Positions 26,430 to 34,817 of a DNA stretch of 64,000 nt are shown piece after piece. The translations under genes were made by a program, and so were the position numbers. The notes beneath the pieces are model-generated. The model did no database searches. It saw nothing but the letters and a program-made list of their open reading frames with translations, and was not told the DNA's origin. Numbering within the stretch: position 1 is the stretch's first letter; each line of letters begins with the position of its first letter. The stretch is taken from contig NZ_FQZS01000005.1 in NCBI RefSeq assembly GCF_900142105.1, positions 124,001 through 188,000 of the forward strand, in the 5' to 3' direction. The DNA comes from Lutispora thermophila DSM 19022. GTDB taxonomy: Bacteria; Bacillota; Clostridia; Lutisporales; Lutisporaceae.

Positions 26430-27329
26430 TTGAAAGAATATAATAGTTACATTATAGATGAAGAATATAGTGGCAAAAGCATAAAGGAGTACTTAACTCA
26501 TCGTTTATTTATTTCTCACAGGACTCTGGTCAAGTTGAAGAAAGGCACATTTATACTTCTAAATGATAAACCTGTTTTTGTCACAGAAAAACTGAAAAAT
26601 GGCGATAAGCTTGATATAATACTCATGGATGAAGAATCTGAAAACATAATACCTGAAGCTATTGATCTGGATATTGTATATGAAGATGACTACATGATAA
26701 TCATTAATAAACTGCCAGGCATGCCTGTTCATCCTACAAGAGGACACTTTACAGGAACAGTGGCAAATGCTCTGGTTTATCATTATAGAAAAAGTGACAA
26801 AAACATTAAGATTCGTCCCATAAACAGGCTTGATAAAGATACATCTGGGTTGGTGATGTTTGCAAAGAATCCCCATATTCAACATTTGATGTCAATGGAA
26901 GGATTTCGTTTAAGAAAAAAGTACATAGCTGTTGTTGAAGGGAGTATTGAGGAAGACAAAGGTATAATTGATTTGCCTATAAAAAGAGAGGCATATGATA
27001 CTATTAAAAGGATAGTACATGAAGAGGGACAGAAGGCTATAACTGAATATGAGGTAATAAAAAAGAATGAGAAAGCCAGTTTATTGAGTATCCATCTTAT
27101 TACAGGACGAACACATCAAATAAGAGTTCACATGTCCCATATAGGTCATCCTCTTTATGGAGACAGACTATATGGAGGAAATGCAGATCTGATAAAAAGA
27201 CAAGCTCTTCATGCTGAAAAGCTAGTTTTTCAGCATCCAGTAAATCAAGGAAATATGGAAATAACAGCGCAATTGCCTTATGATATGGAAGCTCTATGTG
27301 AAGTTTTAGGATTACAAAATGTTTTGTAA
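26430..27329 (+). CDS. RluA-family pseudouridine synthase (second of a tandem pair)
   Basis: A 299-residue enzyme starting at TTG 26430, two bases after the previous stop and after GGGGAGG. Its layout is the same as its neighbour's: S4-like domain, INRLDKDTSGLVMFAKN active site, ITGRTHQIRVHMSHIGHPL motif and a shared C-terminus (RLYGG, then DLIKRQALHAE). The pair most probably arose by duplication and split targets. The 3' end overlaps the convergent DUF4363 gene by 18 bases. Confidence 0.88.
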   Translation: MKEYNSYIIDEEYSGKSIKEYLTHRLFISHRTLVKLKKGTFILLNDKPVFVTEKLKNGDKLDIILMDEESENIIPEAIDLDIVYEDDYMIIINKLPGMPVHPTRGHFTGTVANALVYHYRKSDKNIKIRPINRLDKDTSGLVMFAKNPHIQHLMSMEGFRLRKKYIAVVEGSIEEDKGIIDLPIKREAYDTIKRIVHEEGQKAITEYEVIKKNEKASLLSIHLITGRTHQIRVHMSHIGHPLYGDRLYGGNADLIKRQALHAEKLVFQHPVNQGNMEITAQLPYDMEALCEVLGLQNVL

Positions 27330-27692
27330 AATAGCATATTCTTTCTGAGGTATGTTTTTAACAAGAAGCTTCAATACTGACAATTTTGCTTCTGACAATG
27401 TTCTATCTTTGTTTTCAACAAAAACTTCCAATTCAGAAAGGTGGTAACTTATGTTGTCAACTTCAGCATGGTCTATAAACATAGGCCATTTTTTTTCATA
27501 CTTTTCCCATTGAGCCTTAAGCTGCTTTTCTTTTAAGCCCGCTTCTTCCCACCTATCCATAAGAACGTGATTCTCAATTTCTAATATTAAGTTTTCAAGA
27601 ACATCTGAATCATTTTCAAGCATTTCTATTGTAGATAAGCTGAGAAAGATGATTATCACAGTTACTAGGCATGTATATATAAGAGGCTTCAA
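27312..27692 (-). CDS. DUF4363 family protein
   Basis: A 126-residue protein with an N-terminal membrane anchor (PLIYTCLVTVIIIFLSLS) and an extracytoplasmic helical domain containing WEEAGLKEKQLKAQWEKYEK, typical of the clostridial DUF4363 family of unknown function. TTG 27692 overlaps the TGA of the upstream DUF421 gene, so the two are translationally coupled; they are regularly adjacent in Clostridia. Confidence 0.82.
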   Translation of the reverse strand: MKPLIYTCLVTVIIIFLSLSTIEMLENDSDVLENLILEIENHVLMDRWEEAGLKEKQLKAQWEKYEKKWPMFIDHAEVDNISYHLSELEVFVENKDRTLSEAKLSVLKLLVKNIPQKEYAILQNIL

Positions 27693-28387
27693 TTGCTATA
27701 CCCTCCTTTTGCTTTATCCCTCAACATGTATACAAACTTATTATCTTCAGAAATATATGCATACAGTACATCCCGGGGTGATTTTATACCATTTATGCTA
27801 AGCTGTTTATTTAGCCAGTTCATATCATGCCCTGAAATGGAAAGGTTGTGGCAATTGATGCGACCGTCAATTATCAGAGAAATTGGCAATCCTTCATATT
27901 GATGCTTTATATTAAGATCTTCTCTTATCACCGGTTTTTTGTCTGTTTTTAATAATATGCTAATCTGGCCTCCAGTTTCCAATATGGCATACTCAACATC
28001 CTGAATATCGAAAACATCCTTCAATCTAAGCTGTTCCATCAGATCATCTATATTGAATCTTTGCTTTCTAAGTTCATTTTCAAGTATTTTGCCCTTCTCT
28101 ATAACAATGCTGGGCTTACCCGATATTATTCTTCTTGCCAATTGGCTTTTGAGTGATATGTAAGAAAGCATAGCTTCACAAACAAACAATGTCAATATGG
28201 GTATTATACCGGCGAGAAGGGGTATACCAGTGTTACCCATGGGTATTGCAGCCAAATCTGCTATAATTAGAGCAACAACCAATTCAGAAGGCTGCAGTTG
28301 GCCTATTTGCCTTTTACCCATAAGACGCATTATTATTACTATTAAGAAATATAATATTATTGTCCTGATAAAAACGATCAACAACAT
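27689..28387 (-). CDS. DUF421 (YetF-like) membrane protein
   Basis: A 232-residue protein with three N-terminal membrane segments (IRTIILYFLIVIIMRLMGKR; QLQPSELVVALIIADLAAIP) and a two-part cytoplasmic domain with SKPSIVIEKGKILENELRKQ. The family is widespread in Firmicutes and linked to spores and stress; a biochemical role is not established. ATG 28387 is preferred to GTG 28393, which lies in the ribosome site AAGGTG. The stop overlaps the DUF4363 start. Confidence 0.85.
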   Translation of the reverse strand: MLLIVFIRTIILYFLIVIIMRLMGKRQIGQLQPSELVVALIIADLAAIPMGNTGIPLLAGIIPILTLFVCEAMLSYISLKSQLARRIISGKPSIVIEKGKILENELRKQRFNIDDLMEQLRLKDVFDIQDVEYAILETGGQISILLKTDKKPVIREDLNIKHQYEGLPISLIIDGRINCHNLSISGHDMNWLNKQLSINGIKSPRDVLYAYISEDNKFVYMLRDKAKGGYSN

Positions 28388-28455
28388 AAACACCTTGCTT
28401 TCTGTAAATACATTTTAACCTGACAATTAATTTATATTCATAATAAACTATATTG

Positions 28456-28487
28456 AATAATAGCCTCTGGTTTCAGACCAGAGGCTA
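28456..28487 (-). terminator. Terminator of the CBS protein gene
   Basis: On the minus strand TAGCCTCTGG pairs with CCAGAGGCTA (10 bp, 28487-28461) and ATTATT follows, just after the CBS gene stop. Confidence 0.8.
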
Positions 28488-28491
28488 AAAA

Positions 28492-28911
28492 TTAGGAAAG
28501 GGTATCCTTTGATATGTCATGAAGGGCTTCGCCGGCTTCATCTTCATATTTGCCTTCTACTGCCAGGTCCCCTATTGATACTATACCTACAAGGTTTCCA
28601 TTATCAACTACAGGGAGTCTTCGTATCTGCCTCTTGGCCATTATATCTGCAGCTTCGTGAACTTCGGTATCAGGGCTTATGGCTTTAATATCTTTTGTCA
28701 TAACATCACATATTTTTTGGTTTGGATCTTGTCCTTTGGCTACAGACCTCACAACTATATCTCTATCTGTAACAATACCAACCAATTTATTGTTATCAAC
28801 TACGGGAACTGCACCTACATCTACCGTATTCATTATATTTGCTGCATCTTTTATGGTAGCATCCGGGGGAACAGCTCTAACATCAGTTGTCATCAAATCT
28901 CTTATCTTCAA
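28492..28911 (-). CDS. Tandem CBS domain protein
   Basis: A 139-residue protein made of two CBS domains (LMTTDVRAVPPDATIKDAAN, then VMTKDIKAISPDTEVHEAAD), each with the typical GIVTDRDIVVRS or GIVSIGDLAVEG end. Stand-alone pairs bind adenine nucleotides and act as regulators; partner unknown. TTG 28911 lies eight bases after AAAGGGG and gives the usual family N-terminus MKIRDLMTT; a GTG at 28920 is within the ribosome site. Confidence 0.9.
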   Translation of the reverse strand: MKIRDLMTTDVRAVPPDATIKDAANIMNTVDVGAVPVVDNNKLVGIVTDRDIVVRSVAKGQDPNQKICDVMTKDIKAISPDTEVHEAADIMAKRQIRRLPVVDNGNLVGIVSIGDLAVEGKYEDEAGEALHDISKDTLS

Positions 28912-29040
28912 ACAAATCACCCCTTTATACTGAGTTTGATTATATTTTCTCCATTGGTCTTTTAAAATAATATAAAAAAAAGTAGTGCAATTTGAAACTT
29001 TTTCTATATTTGGGTTGTATTTTTATATGGGGGTGATGGT

Positions 29041-29607
29041 GTGGTAGAGAAAGTTGATAAGGACTTGCTAGTAGGTTGCCGAAATAGAGATAAAAAAGCT
29101 TTTACAAAGTTATGCAAAACCTATGAAAGATATCTTTTCACATTATGCCTTAGTTATGCGGGAAATAGTCATGACGCTTTGGATTTAGTGCAAGAAATAT
29201 TTATTAAGGTGTTTAGATTCATTGATAAATATGATATAAACAAACCATTTCACCCATGGATTAGAAAGATAGCAGTAAATACATGTTTGAATTTCAGAAG
29301 AGCAACAAGCAATGTATTATCTATACATGCCGTCACCGACAATAGCTCTGCGTGGGCAGATATGCTTGTGTCAAATGAAAACCTGGAAGACGAAATAGAA
29401 AAGATAGAATTGAAAAAAACCATGAAGCAGTTATTAGAAAAGCTGCCGCCAAGGCAGAGAATGGTAATTGTCTTAAGATATTTCGAAGATCTGACGTACA
29501 ATGAAATTTCTATGGTTATGAATGAGCCTCTGGGAACAGTGAAAACAGATTTGTACAGAGCCCGTTCAGCACTTAAGCAATTTTTCGTTCAGAGACAGGG
29601 GGTGTAA
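29041..29607 (+). CDS. ECF-type sigma factor
   Basis: A 188-residue extracytoplasmic-function sigma factor starting at GTG 29041 after GGGGGTGATG. Region 2 carries DALDLVQEIFIKVFRFIDKY and RKIAVNTCLNFRR; region 4 carries LPPRQRMVIVLRYFEDLTYN and the HTH NEISMVMNEPLGTVKTDLYR. Its partner zf-HC2 anti-sigma gene follows two bases after the stop. The operon ends with a spore protein gene, so it may respond to envelope or spore-related signals. Confidence 0.92.
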   Translation: MVEKVDKDLLVGCRNRDKKAFTKLCKTYERYLFTLCLSYAGNSHDALDLVQEIFIKVFRFIDKYDINKPFHPWIRKIAVNTCLNFRRATSNVLSIHAVTDNSSAWADMLVSNENLEDEIEKIELKKTMKQLLEKLPPRQRMVIVLRYFEDLTYNEISMVMNEPLGTVKTDLYRARSALKQFFVQRQGV

Positions 29608-29609
29608 AA

Positions 29610-30029
29610 ATGGAATGCAAATTTGACAAATCACTGCTGCAGGCTTTAATTGATAATACCATAGAACCTCTGGAATTAATTTTTCTTGCAGAGCACTTAA
29701 AGGTTTGCCAACAATGCAGGAATGAGTTAGAGGAGCTTTATTCTGTTGATCAGGCCATAAAATCTTTATTTAATGATGATTTTGAATATGGAGATAAGCT
29801 TTCGGTTATAACTGAGCTTACAGTGCATAACATATATGCACAAAGTGAGGAGAAGATGAAATTAAAAGATATCATCAGCGATACTGTAAGAATGAATAAC
29901 ATAATTATAGAAAACTCCACCAGATTTCTTAAATATGTTCCTGGAATACTATTTATAAGGAGAAAAGCTAGAGAGAAATATAGATACGTTAGGAAGAGTA
30001 TTTCATTAATAGGGAAAAATGCAAAATAG
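29610..30029 (+). CDS. zf-HC2 anti-sigma factor
   Basis: A 139-residue protein with the zinc finger of zf-HC2 anti-sigma factors (HLKVCQQC; His-Cys-Cys ligands near residues 30-37). Unlike most, it lacks an obvious membrane segment, so it may be soluble or redox-controlled through the zinc site, as in RsrA-type proteins; that is an inference. It is translated right after the sigma gene, and the next start lies 13 bases after its stop. Confidence 0.85.
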   Translation: MECKFDKSLLQALIDNTIEPLELIFLAEHLKVCQQCRNELEELYSVDQAIKSLFNDDFEYGDKLSVITELTVHNIYAQSEEKMKLKDIISDTVRMNNIIIENSTRFLKYVPGILFIRRKAREKYRYVRKSISLIGKNAK

Positions 30030-30042
30030 GGGAGGAGAGCAT

Positions 30043-30708
30043 GTGGCTGTATTGATATTTATAGGTAAATTTCTTCTCATATTGTTAATTATACTAATTG
30101 CTTTAATTGTTCTGTTGTTATCAGTGCCCTTTGGATACTATATAAATCTTAAGTATGAACAAGGGGTGGTGATAAATATAAAAGTGCTTTGGGGTAAGCT
30201 TCTTGGTATTAAAGGTACATATGATAATATGGCAGGCTTTGTAGCAAAAATTATTATTTTTAATAGAGAAAAGTCTTTAAATGCAAAGAAAGATACAGAA
30301 GATAAATCTATTAATATAAAGAAGAATAAGGATAAGCATGAGAAAAACAGCAAACTTAATATAAAAGAACTACTAGACAAGAGTTTTTTGCAAGAGATAA
30401 TTTCATATATCAAGAAAGTTGTGGCCATAATTAAGCCTAAGGTTATTAATGGTAAATTTGTATTTGGATTTGACGATCCCAGCATAACGGGATGTCTTTC
30501 AGGATTATTATATTATCTGAATGAAATATTGCCAAAGGCTGACTTTCATGGAGAACCTGTCTTTGACCAGGAAATAGTATTTATGGATATGAACATTGAA
30601 GGTAAGATTATTCTAAGTTCTATTGTGATCGAATTTATTAAATTAGTTCTGAAAAAAGATGTAAGAAGAAAACTAAAAAATCTTAAAAATGTTGAAACTT
30701 TTGGTTAA
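30043..30708 (+). CDS. DUF2953 family membrane protein
   Basis: A 221-residue protein with an N-terminal membrane helix (FLLILLIILIALIVLLLS) and a C-terminal DUF2953 region with GKFVFGFDDPSITGCLSGL and AEF-like motifs around DFHGEPVFDQEIVFMD. DUF2953 genes regularly precede ytfJ-type spore genes in Clostridia. GTG 30043 follows GGGGAGGAG by six bases; the longer frame has no ribosome site. A lysine-rich linker joins the halves. Confidence 0.83.
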   Translation: MAVLIFIGKFLLILLIILIALIVLLLSVPFGYYINLKYEQGVVINIKVLWGKLLGIKGTYDNMAGFVAKIIIFNREKSLNAKKDTEDKSINIKKNKDKHEKNSKLNIKELLDKSFLQEIISYIKKVVAIIKPKVINGKFVFGFDDPSITGCLSGLLYYLNEILPKADFHGEPVFDQEIVFMDMNIEGKIILSSIVIEFIKLVLKKDVRRKLKNLKNVETFG

Positions 30709-30753
30709 TATCAGATGTAAATATTAATAGAAAGATGGAAAGGAGAAATAGTT

Positions 30754-31149
30754 ATGGATAAATTGCTTATCGATACTAGTTTGGAACTTGCATTTGAAAA
30801 GCTAAAAAATTTCTTAAAAACAGAGACAGTTATAGGAGAACCTATAACTGTTGGAGAAGTTACTTTAATACCTATAGTAACTGTTTCTTTTGGATGCTCA
30901 GGAGGTGCTGGTCAGGGTACAGATGCCAAGGGATCTGAAGGTGGCGGTGGAGGTCTAGGAGTTGGTGCAAAAATATCACCTGATGCTGTGTTGGTTATTA
31001 AAAATGGAGAAGTCAGCTTATTGCAATTAAAACAGAAGCAAAACCTTGATAAATTATTAAATATGGTACCGGAACTAATAACCAAGATTAACATCAATAA
31101 ATCAGAAAATAAAAACAGTGATGAAAGCGTAAGCAAAACAGAAGAATAA
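30754..31149 (+). CDS. GerW/YtfJ-type sporulation protein
   Basis: A 131-residue protein of the GerW (YtfJ) family, found in spore formers and needed in Bacillus for germination, acting in the inner spore. Marks are a central GGGGGLGVGAKISPDAVLVI glycine-rich segment and an N-terminal VIGEPITVGEVTLIPIVTVS stretch. The start ATG 30754 follows AAAGGAG. It ends the sigma/anti-sigma/DUF2953 operon, and a terminator follows. Confidence 0.92.
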   Translation: MDKLLIDTSLELAFEKLKNFLKTETVIGEPITVGEVTLIPIVTVSFGCSGGAGQGTDAKGSEGGGGGLGVGAKISPDAVLVIKNGEVSLLQLKQKQNLDKLLNMVPELITKININKSENKNSDESVSKTEE

Positions 31150-31170
31150 GCCCGCAGGGGCTTTTTCTTT
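31149..31170 (+). terminator. Terminator after the ytfJ-type gene
   Basis: AGCCC pairs with GGGCT across a small loop, followed by TTTTTC. The stem is short but the T run is good. Confidence 0.65.
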
Positions 31171-31273
31171 TTGGAGTTATTTGGTTTGAAATACTTAAAA
31201 ATGAAATGGCTCCCAATTAAGCAGATGTTTTGTTGGAATCATGAAATAAATATTGGAAAAGTTGATAGCATAA

Positions 31274-31429
31274 TGTATTGGATTAAATGAGGATTTACTG
31301 AACATTAATGGTGACCAAGGAGGTAAAGATACTATTAAGTCTAATGCTGATAAGGCAATATTGGTTGATATTGACGATACTATAGCAGCATTTGACGTGG
31401 GTATACCGGAAATGATAAAGCAAATATAG
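31274..31429 (+). pseudogene. Unidentified coding remnant
   Basis: A frame without a start codon encodes LNEDLLNINGDQGGKDTIKS and continues to a VDIDDTIAAFDVGIPEMIKQ-like end. It looks like the tail of a decayed gene upstream of tRNA-Val. I cannot identify the family. Confidence 0.35.
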
Positions 31430-31480
31430 CTATTGAAAAATACGTTAGCATAATGTTATAATATAACTCGGAAATCATAG

Positions 31481-31557
31481 GGGCGGTTAGCTCAGCTGGT
31501 TAGAGTGCCACGTTGACATCGTGGAGGTCGTTGGTTCGATCCCAATACCGCCCACCA
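31481..31557 (+). tRNA. tRNA-Val (GAC)
   Basis: A complete cloverleaf: acceptor GGGCGGT/ACCGCCC, D-loop with TCAGCTGGTTAGAG, anticodon stem CCACG/CGTGG with loop TTGACAT (anticodon GAC, Val), T arm TTGGTTCGATCCCAA, and encoded CCA at 31555-31557. The flanking terminator (31573-31601) and later relics show this gene as the anchor of the accessory island to its right. Confidence 0.97.
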
Positions 31558-31572
31558 TGTATATTTAGCAGC

Positions 31573-31720
31573 AAACAGTAGATTTGGTCTACTGTTTTTT
31601 TATGCCTTTGGACAGAGTGTTCATATGTATTTGATAATAAACATTTTGTGTTGATGTGGTCTCTGTAACAATATTGACTGTTTTCAAGTTAATAAAGAAA
31701 AAGACTTTTCAATGCTATAT
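31573..31720 (+). repeat. tRNA-Val terminator and flank, repeat copy A
   Basis: AAACAGTAGA pairs with TCTACTGTTT (31573-31597) and a T7 run follows, forming the tRNA terminator. The next 120 bases include GGACAGAGTGTTCATATG and an AAAGACTTTTCAATG region. Degraded copies of this block occur at about 32,449, 37,227, 45,148 and 55,836. This is the intact, parental copy. Confidence 0.85.
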
Positions 31721-31823
31721 TGAATATATTAATATAATTGATATAAGGTACAGCAACTTATTGCATAATTGTAAAATAAGACGGATTAAAGATTAATAAA
31801 ATCATTAAGGGAGATGCATAGCT

Positions 31824-32318
31824 TTGGAAGAATTATTATTGAAACCACGCACACTTGAACATGTAAAAATCTTTTGGGAAAAATCTCAGGATGAAGAAAT
31901 TGAGAGACTGTTTCCATTTAACAGAGGTACACTAAGCGATGCAATCAAATTATATGAAGAATCATTAAAGCCTGGTGCAAGAAGCTTTGGAAAAGTTATC
32001 TATATAGATGGTGTATATATAGGGGACGTATGGTGTTATGGAATAGATGAGAATGATGATAAACGGGCATTTGTAAGCATAGTCATATTTGATAAAACAT
32101 ACTGGGGCAAGGGAATTGGCAAACGTGCATTAAAGCAATTTTGTCAACTTGTTTTTGAAAGGTATGCTATCAATAAATTATGCGCATTTACTTATATAGA
32201 TAATAAAAGGTCAATAGGTTCCTTGGAAGGTTCTGGATTTAAAAAGATGGAGGACTTCATAGAAGATGGCGTTGTATCATGCTATTTTGAATTATCAGCT
32301 TGTGAAGAAAGTCTATAA
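31824..32318 (+). CDS. GNAT acetyltransferase (RimJ/RimL-like)
   Basis: A 164-residue protein with the RimJ/RimL-type layout: N-terminal LKPRTLEHVKIFWEKSQD-like region, core GDVWCYGID, acetyl-CoA loop YWGKGIGKRALKQF, and the terminal NKRSIGSLEGSGFKK motif. It lies alone between the intact tRNA-Val block and its relic. The start is TTG 31824 after AAGGGAGATG. Substrate unknown; related proteins acetylate small amines or protein N-termini. Confidence 0.82.
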   Translation: MEELLLKPRTLEHVKIFWEKSQDEEIERLFPFNRGTLSDAIKLYEESLKPGARSFGKVIYIDGVYIGDVWCYGIDENDDKRAFVSIVIFDKTYWGKGIGKRALKQFCQLVFERYAINKLCAFTYIDNKRSIGSLEGSGFKKMEDFIEDGVVSCYFELSACEESL

Positions 32319-32448
32319 ATATATGTAAAAATCATAATGATTAATGAATATAAAGTATTCACTTTCTTCTTATTTTATGTAATAAATAAGGACATTGAAT
32401 AGAAATGATACTAACTTTTGAGTGATAAATATATAAATATTATACATT

Positions 32449-32524
32449 GAGTTATTATACAACTGGTTAGAGTGTCACGTTGGTATCGTGGAGGTCGCTG
32501 ATTTGATCCCAATACTGCTCACCA
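32449..32524 (+). pseudogene. Decayed tRNA-Val copy
   Basis: 76 bases align with tRNA-Val along most of their length and end in CCA, but the acceptor stem no longer pairs (GAGTTAT against CTGCTC side), the T stem has a mismatch, one D-loop base is lost, and the anticodon loop reads TTGGTAT. A terminator-like flank follows as in the parent. It is a duplicated and decayed copy, unlikely to be functional. Confidence 0.85.
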
Positions 32525-32538
32525 TACATATATGTTAA

Positions 32539-32690
32539 TAAACAGTAGATTTAGTCTACTGTTTATTGCACCTTTAGGACAGAGTGTTCATATGTGCATG
32601 CCAATAATAAGACTTGATTTGGCGTAGTCTATGAAAAAGAACTTACTATACTACGGGATAGAAGAAGAGAAAGATTTTTCTATTTTGCAT
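32539..32690 (+). repeat. tRNA-Val flank, repeat copy B
   Basis: AAACAGTAGA and TCTACTGTTT form the same hairpin as copy A (loop TTTAG), and GGACAGAGTGTTCATATG is conserved before the sequence diverges. With the tRNA relic just upstream, the duplicated unit is roughly 240 bases. Confidence 0.85.
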
Positions 32691-32763
32691 TATAGATTAA
32701 TTATAGTTGCAATTATATATTAGTTGATTCTAATGAATTTTTCCTTCCCCATTCATTCATTAA

Positions 32764-33051
32764 TTAATTAATTAATTCAACTAAAGGAATTAGGGTTTTA
32801 CCCTTTTCAGTTAAAGAATATTCAACTTTTGGTGGTATCTGTGAGTATTCAATCCTATTGATAATGCCATTATTTTCTAATTCCTTTAGTTGCTGACTTA
32901 ATACCTTATGACTTACTTCAGGTATACGCTTTTTAAGTTCACCATACCTTATATTTTCAAATCTTATAATATTCCATAGAATAAGTATATTCCATCGCCC
33001 TCCGATTATGTCAAGGGCATATCTAATAGGGCAATCATATTTATTAACCAA
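32764..33051 (-). CDS. HxlR-family transcriptional regulator
   Basis: A 95-residue winged-helix regulator. The start MVNKYDCPIRYALDIIGGRW contains the family cysteine and the GGRWNILIL motif, then ENIRYGELKKRIPEVSHKVL as the recognition part and SLTEKGKTLIPLVE at the end. TTG 33051 follows AAAGGAAG and gives the usual N-terminus. HxlR proteins sense redox or small toxic molecules. It is divergent from a methyltransferase gene that it probably regulates. Confidence 0.87.
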   Translation of the reverse strand: MVNKYDCPIRYALDIIGGRWNILILWNIIRFENIRYGELKKRIPEVSHKVLSQQLKELENNGIINRIEYSQIPPKVEYSLTEKGKTLIPLVELIN

Positions 33052-33079
33052 AATATCTTCCTTTCTTATCAACTTGTTT

Positions 33080-33105
33080 GTAAGTATCTAACAAAAAAGT
33101 AAGTA
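33080..33105. promoter_or_regulatory. Direct repeat, candidate HxlR operator
   Basis: GTAAGTA occurs at 33080-33086 and 33099-33105 (19-base spacing) in the HxlR upstream region that also serves the divergent methyltransferase. Two-site repeats of this kind are usual for autoregulated HxlR genes. The assignment rests on position only. Confidence 0.4.
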
Positions 33106-33197
33106 CTTTTATATTAGATTATGTTATGTATAATATCACTATAGCATATTTGTCCACTACCTATAAAAGTAATATCTAATCTAAGAGGGGGAGTTTT

Positions 33198-34001
33198 ATG
33201 AATTCAGTAGTAAACTGGTATGAAAAATATGACGAAGATAGCAGGCTTACAACTAATAAAGCAAGAAGAGTTGAGTTTATTGTTTCTACCAGGATATTAG
33301 ATGGCTACATGAATCCTGATGATTACATATTGGATGTAGCAGCAGGTACTGGAATTTATACGTTTTATTATGCTAGAAAAGGACATAATGTACTTGCAAC
33401 AGATTTAACACCAAAACACATTCAAATTATTAATAACAAATTGAATGATGAATATAAAGGGTTTCATATAAAAGCTGAAGTAAACAACGCAATAGATTTG
33501 TCCATGTTTGAAGATAATCAGTTTGATACAGTATTGTGTTTTGGGCCTATTTATCATCTTATTGAAGTTGATGACAGAAAAAGATGTATAAATGAATGTT
33601 TGAGAGTATTGAAAGAGGGTGGAATACTTGCTATAGCTTACATTAATAAACATTATATTATTCCTCATATTCTGGCAGAATACAATAAGAATGTATTACG
33701 TGATAGTGTAATAAAGAAAGTAATTGATAATGGAGTAATAAAAGCTGGAGAAGAAGATTGCTTTTGGACAGATGCATATTTTTCTAGTCCAATTGAAATG
33801 GAAGAATTTTTAGATGAATTTAATGTAAAAATAATCGAACATGTAGCAACAGACGGAATAAGTACTTTATTGGGAAGAGTAATAGATGATATGACTGAAG
33901 ATGAATATAAAACTTGGATTGATTATCAGCTTAAAACTTGTAGGGAAAAAAGCATATTAGGGATAAGTAATCATGGACTAATTATATGCAGAAAAATATA
34001 G
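33198..34001 (+). CDS. Class I SAM-dependent methyltransferase
   Basis: A 267-residue enzyme with the SAM-binding motif ILDVAAGTGIYTFYYARKGH near residue 40, motif II DTVLCFGPIYHLIE, and a Rossmann core typical of small-molecule methyltransferases. Start ATG 33198 follows GAGGGGGAG. It is divergent from the HxlR regulator, a common arrangement for induced detoxification genes. The substrate is unknown. Confidence 0.85.
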   Translation: MNSVVNWYEKYDEDSRLTTNKARRVEFIVSTRILDGYMNPDDYILDVAAGTGIYTFYYARKGHNVLATDLTPKHIQIINNKLNDEYKGFHIKAEVNNAIDLSMFEDNQFDTVLCFGPIYHLIEVDDRKRCINECLRVLKEGGILAIAYINKHYIIPHILAEYNKNVLRDSVIKKVIDNGVIKAGEEDCFWTDAYFSSPIEMEEFLDEFNVKIIEHVATDGISTLLGRVIDDMTEDEYKTWIDYQLKTCREKSILGISNHGLIICRKI

Positions 34002-34140
34002 TTTTTATTAGAAGTAAAGCACTGATTCTTAATTTCATTTTGAATGTTTAGCGTGTAGTGCAAATTAGTATGTAGTTTTTATATATTATGCATTTTCATG
34101 ATTGATTGAAAATATTATACCTGTGGGAGGGGTTAATAGC

Positions 34141-34614
34141 ATGGTAAATAGAAGTGAGATTGCTCTAAATTCAAGTTTTGGTAGAGTAATTAACAATATG
34201 TTTCTGACACATAGCGAAGGAAGCAAAATGTAGTGATACTTTTTCCAGGAGAAGATAATTCCACGAGAAGATAATTCCACAGATGTACCAACCTTGCACT
34301 ATGCGAGGAAAGCAGCTTTACTGGCTGGCTGTGATGTTATGAGTTTAGAATACGGATATAGAATTAACTATAAAACGATATATCAACCTGAAATAATGGA
34401 TGCAGTAACAGTTGAATGTCATGAGGTTATTAGGAGTTGTGTAAAAAAGGATGCTAGAAATGGGTTGGCAAGCTATAGTAATATTGTTTTGATTCAGGTG
34501 GAAAATGCAGTACATTCCTTAGAGATAGATGATGATTATACGCAGATTATAAGGATATTAGAATATATTACGGATAGATGTTCTGACTCCATTAAAGGAA
34601 ATATGGCTGTGTAA
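34141..34614 (+). pseudogene. Alpha/beta-hydrolase-like gene, decayed copy 1
   Basis: Beginning at ATG 34141 (MVNRSEIALNSSFGRVINNM) this copy matches the gene at 43,013 along most of its length, but an early stop at 34229, a short internal duplication (two nearly identical AGATAATTCCACG stretches) and a deletion of about 190 bases between CVKK and the ARNGLASYSNIV segment remove the nucleophile region. It is a dead paralogue. Confidence 0.8.
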
Positions 34615-34751
34615 AAATTTTACTATAATTTTTCTATATAATGAAATCCGTATTGTGGCAGTAGTAAACATATCTGCACTTTCTAAGTACGAAGTATGTA
34701 TTTTTGAAGTGATAAGATAGATACTTAAAGCTTTTCAACTTTAGGATGAAT

Positions 34752-34779
34752 GTGGCGGAGAGTTAGGAACTCACCGCCA
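34752..34779 (-). terminator. Hairpin after the CAP/BspA gene
   Basis: TGGCGG pairs with CCGCCA around an inner GAGTT/AACTC stem. A clean T run is absent on the minus strand, so terminator function is uncertain. Confidence 0.4.
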
Positions 34780-34817
34780 TGTTTCATATTTTTAAACAGT
34801 GAGAAATAAATCCTGCT

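Noticed and set aside
32449-32524. A second functional tRNA with a Thr-like anticodon
   Set aside because: The acceptor stem is broken and the T stem is mismatched; it fits a decayed duplicate of tRNA-Val better.
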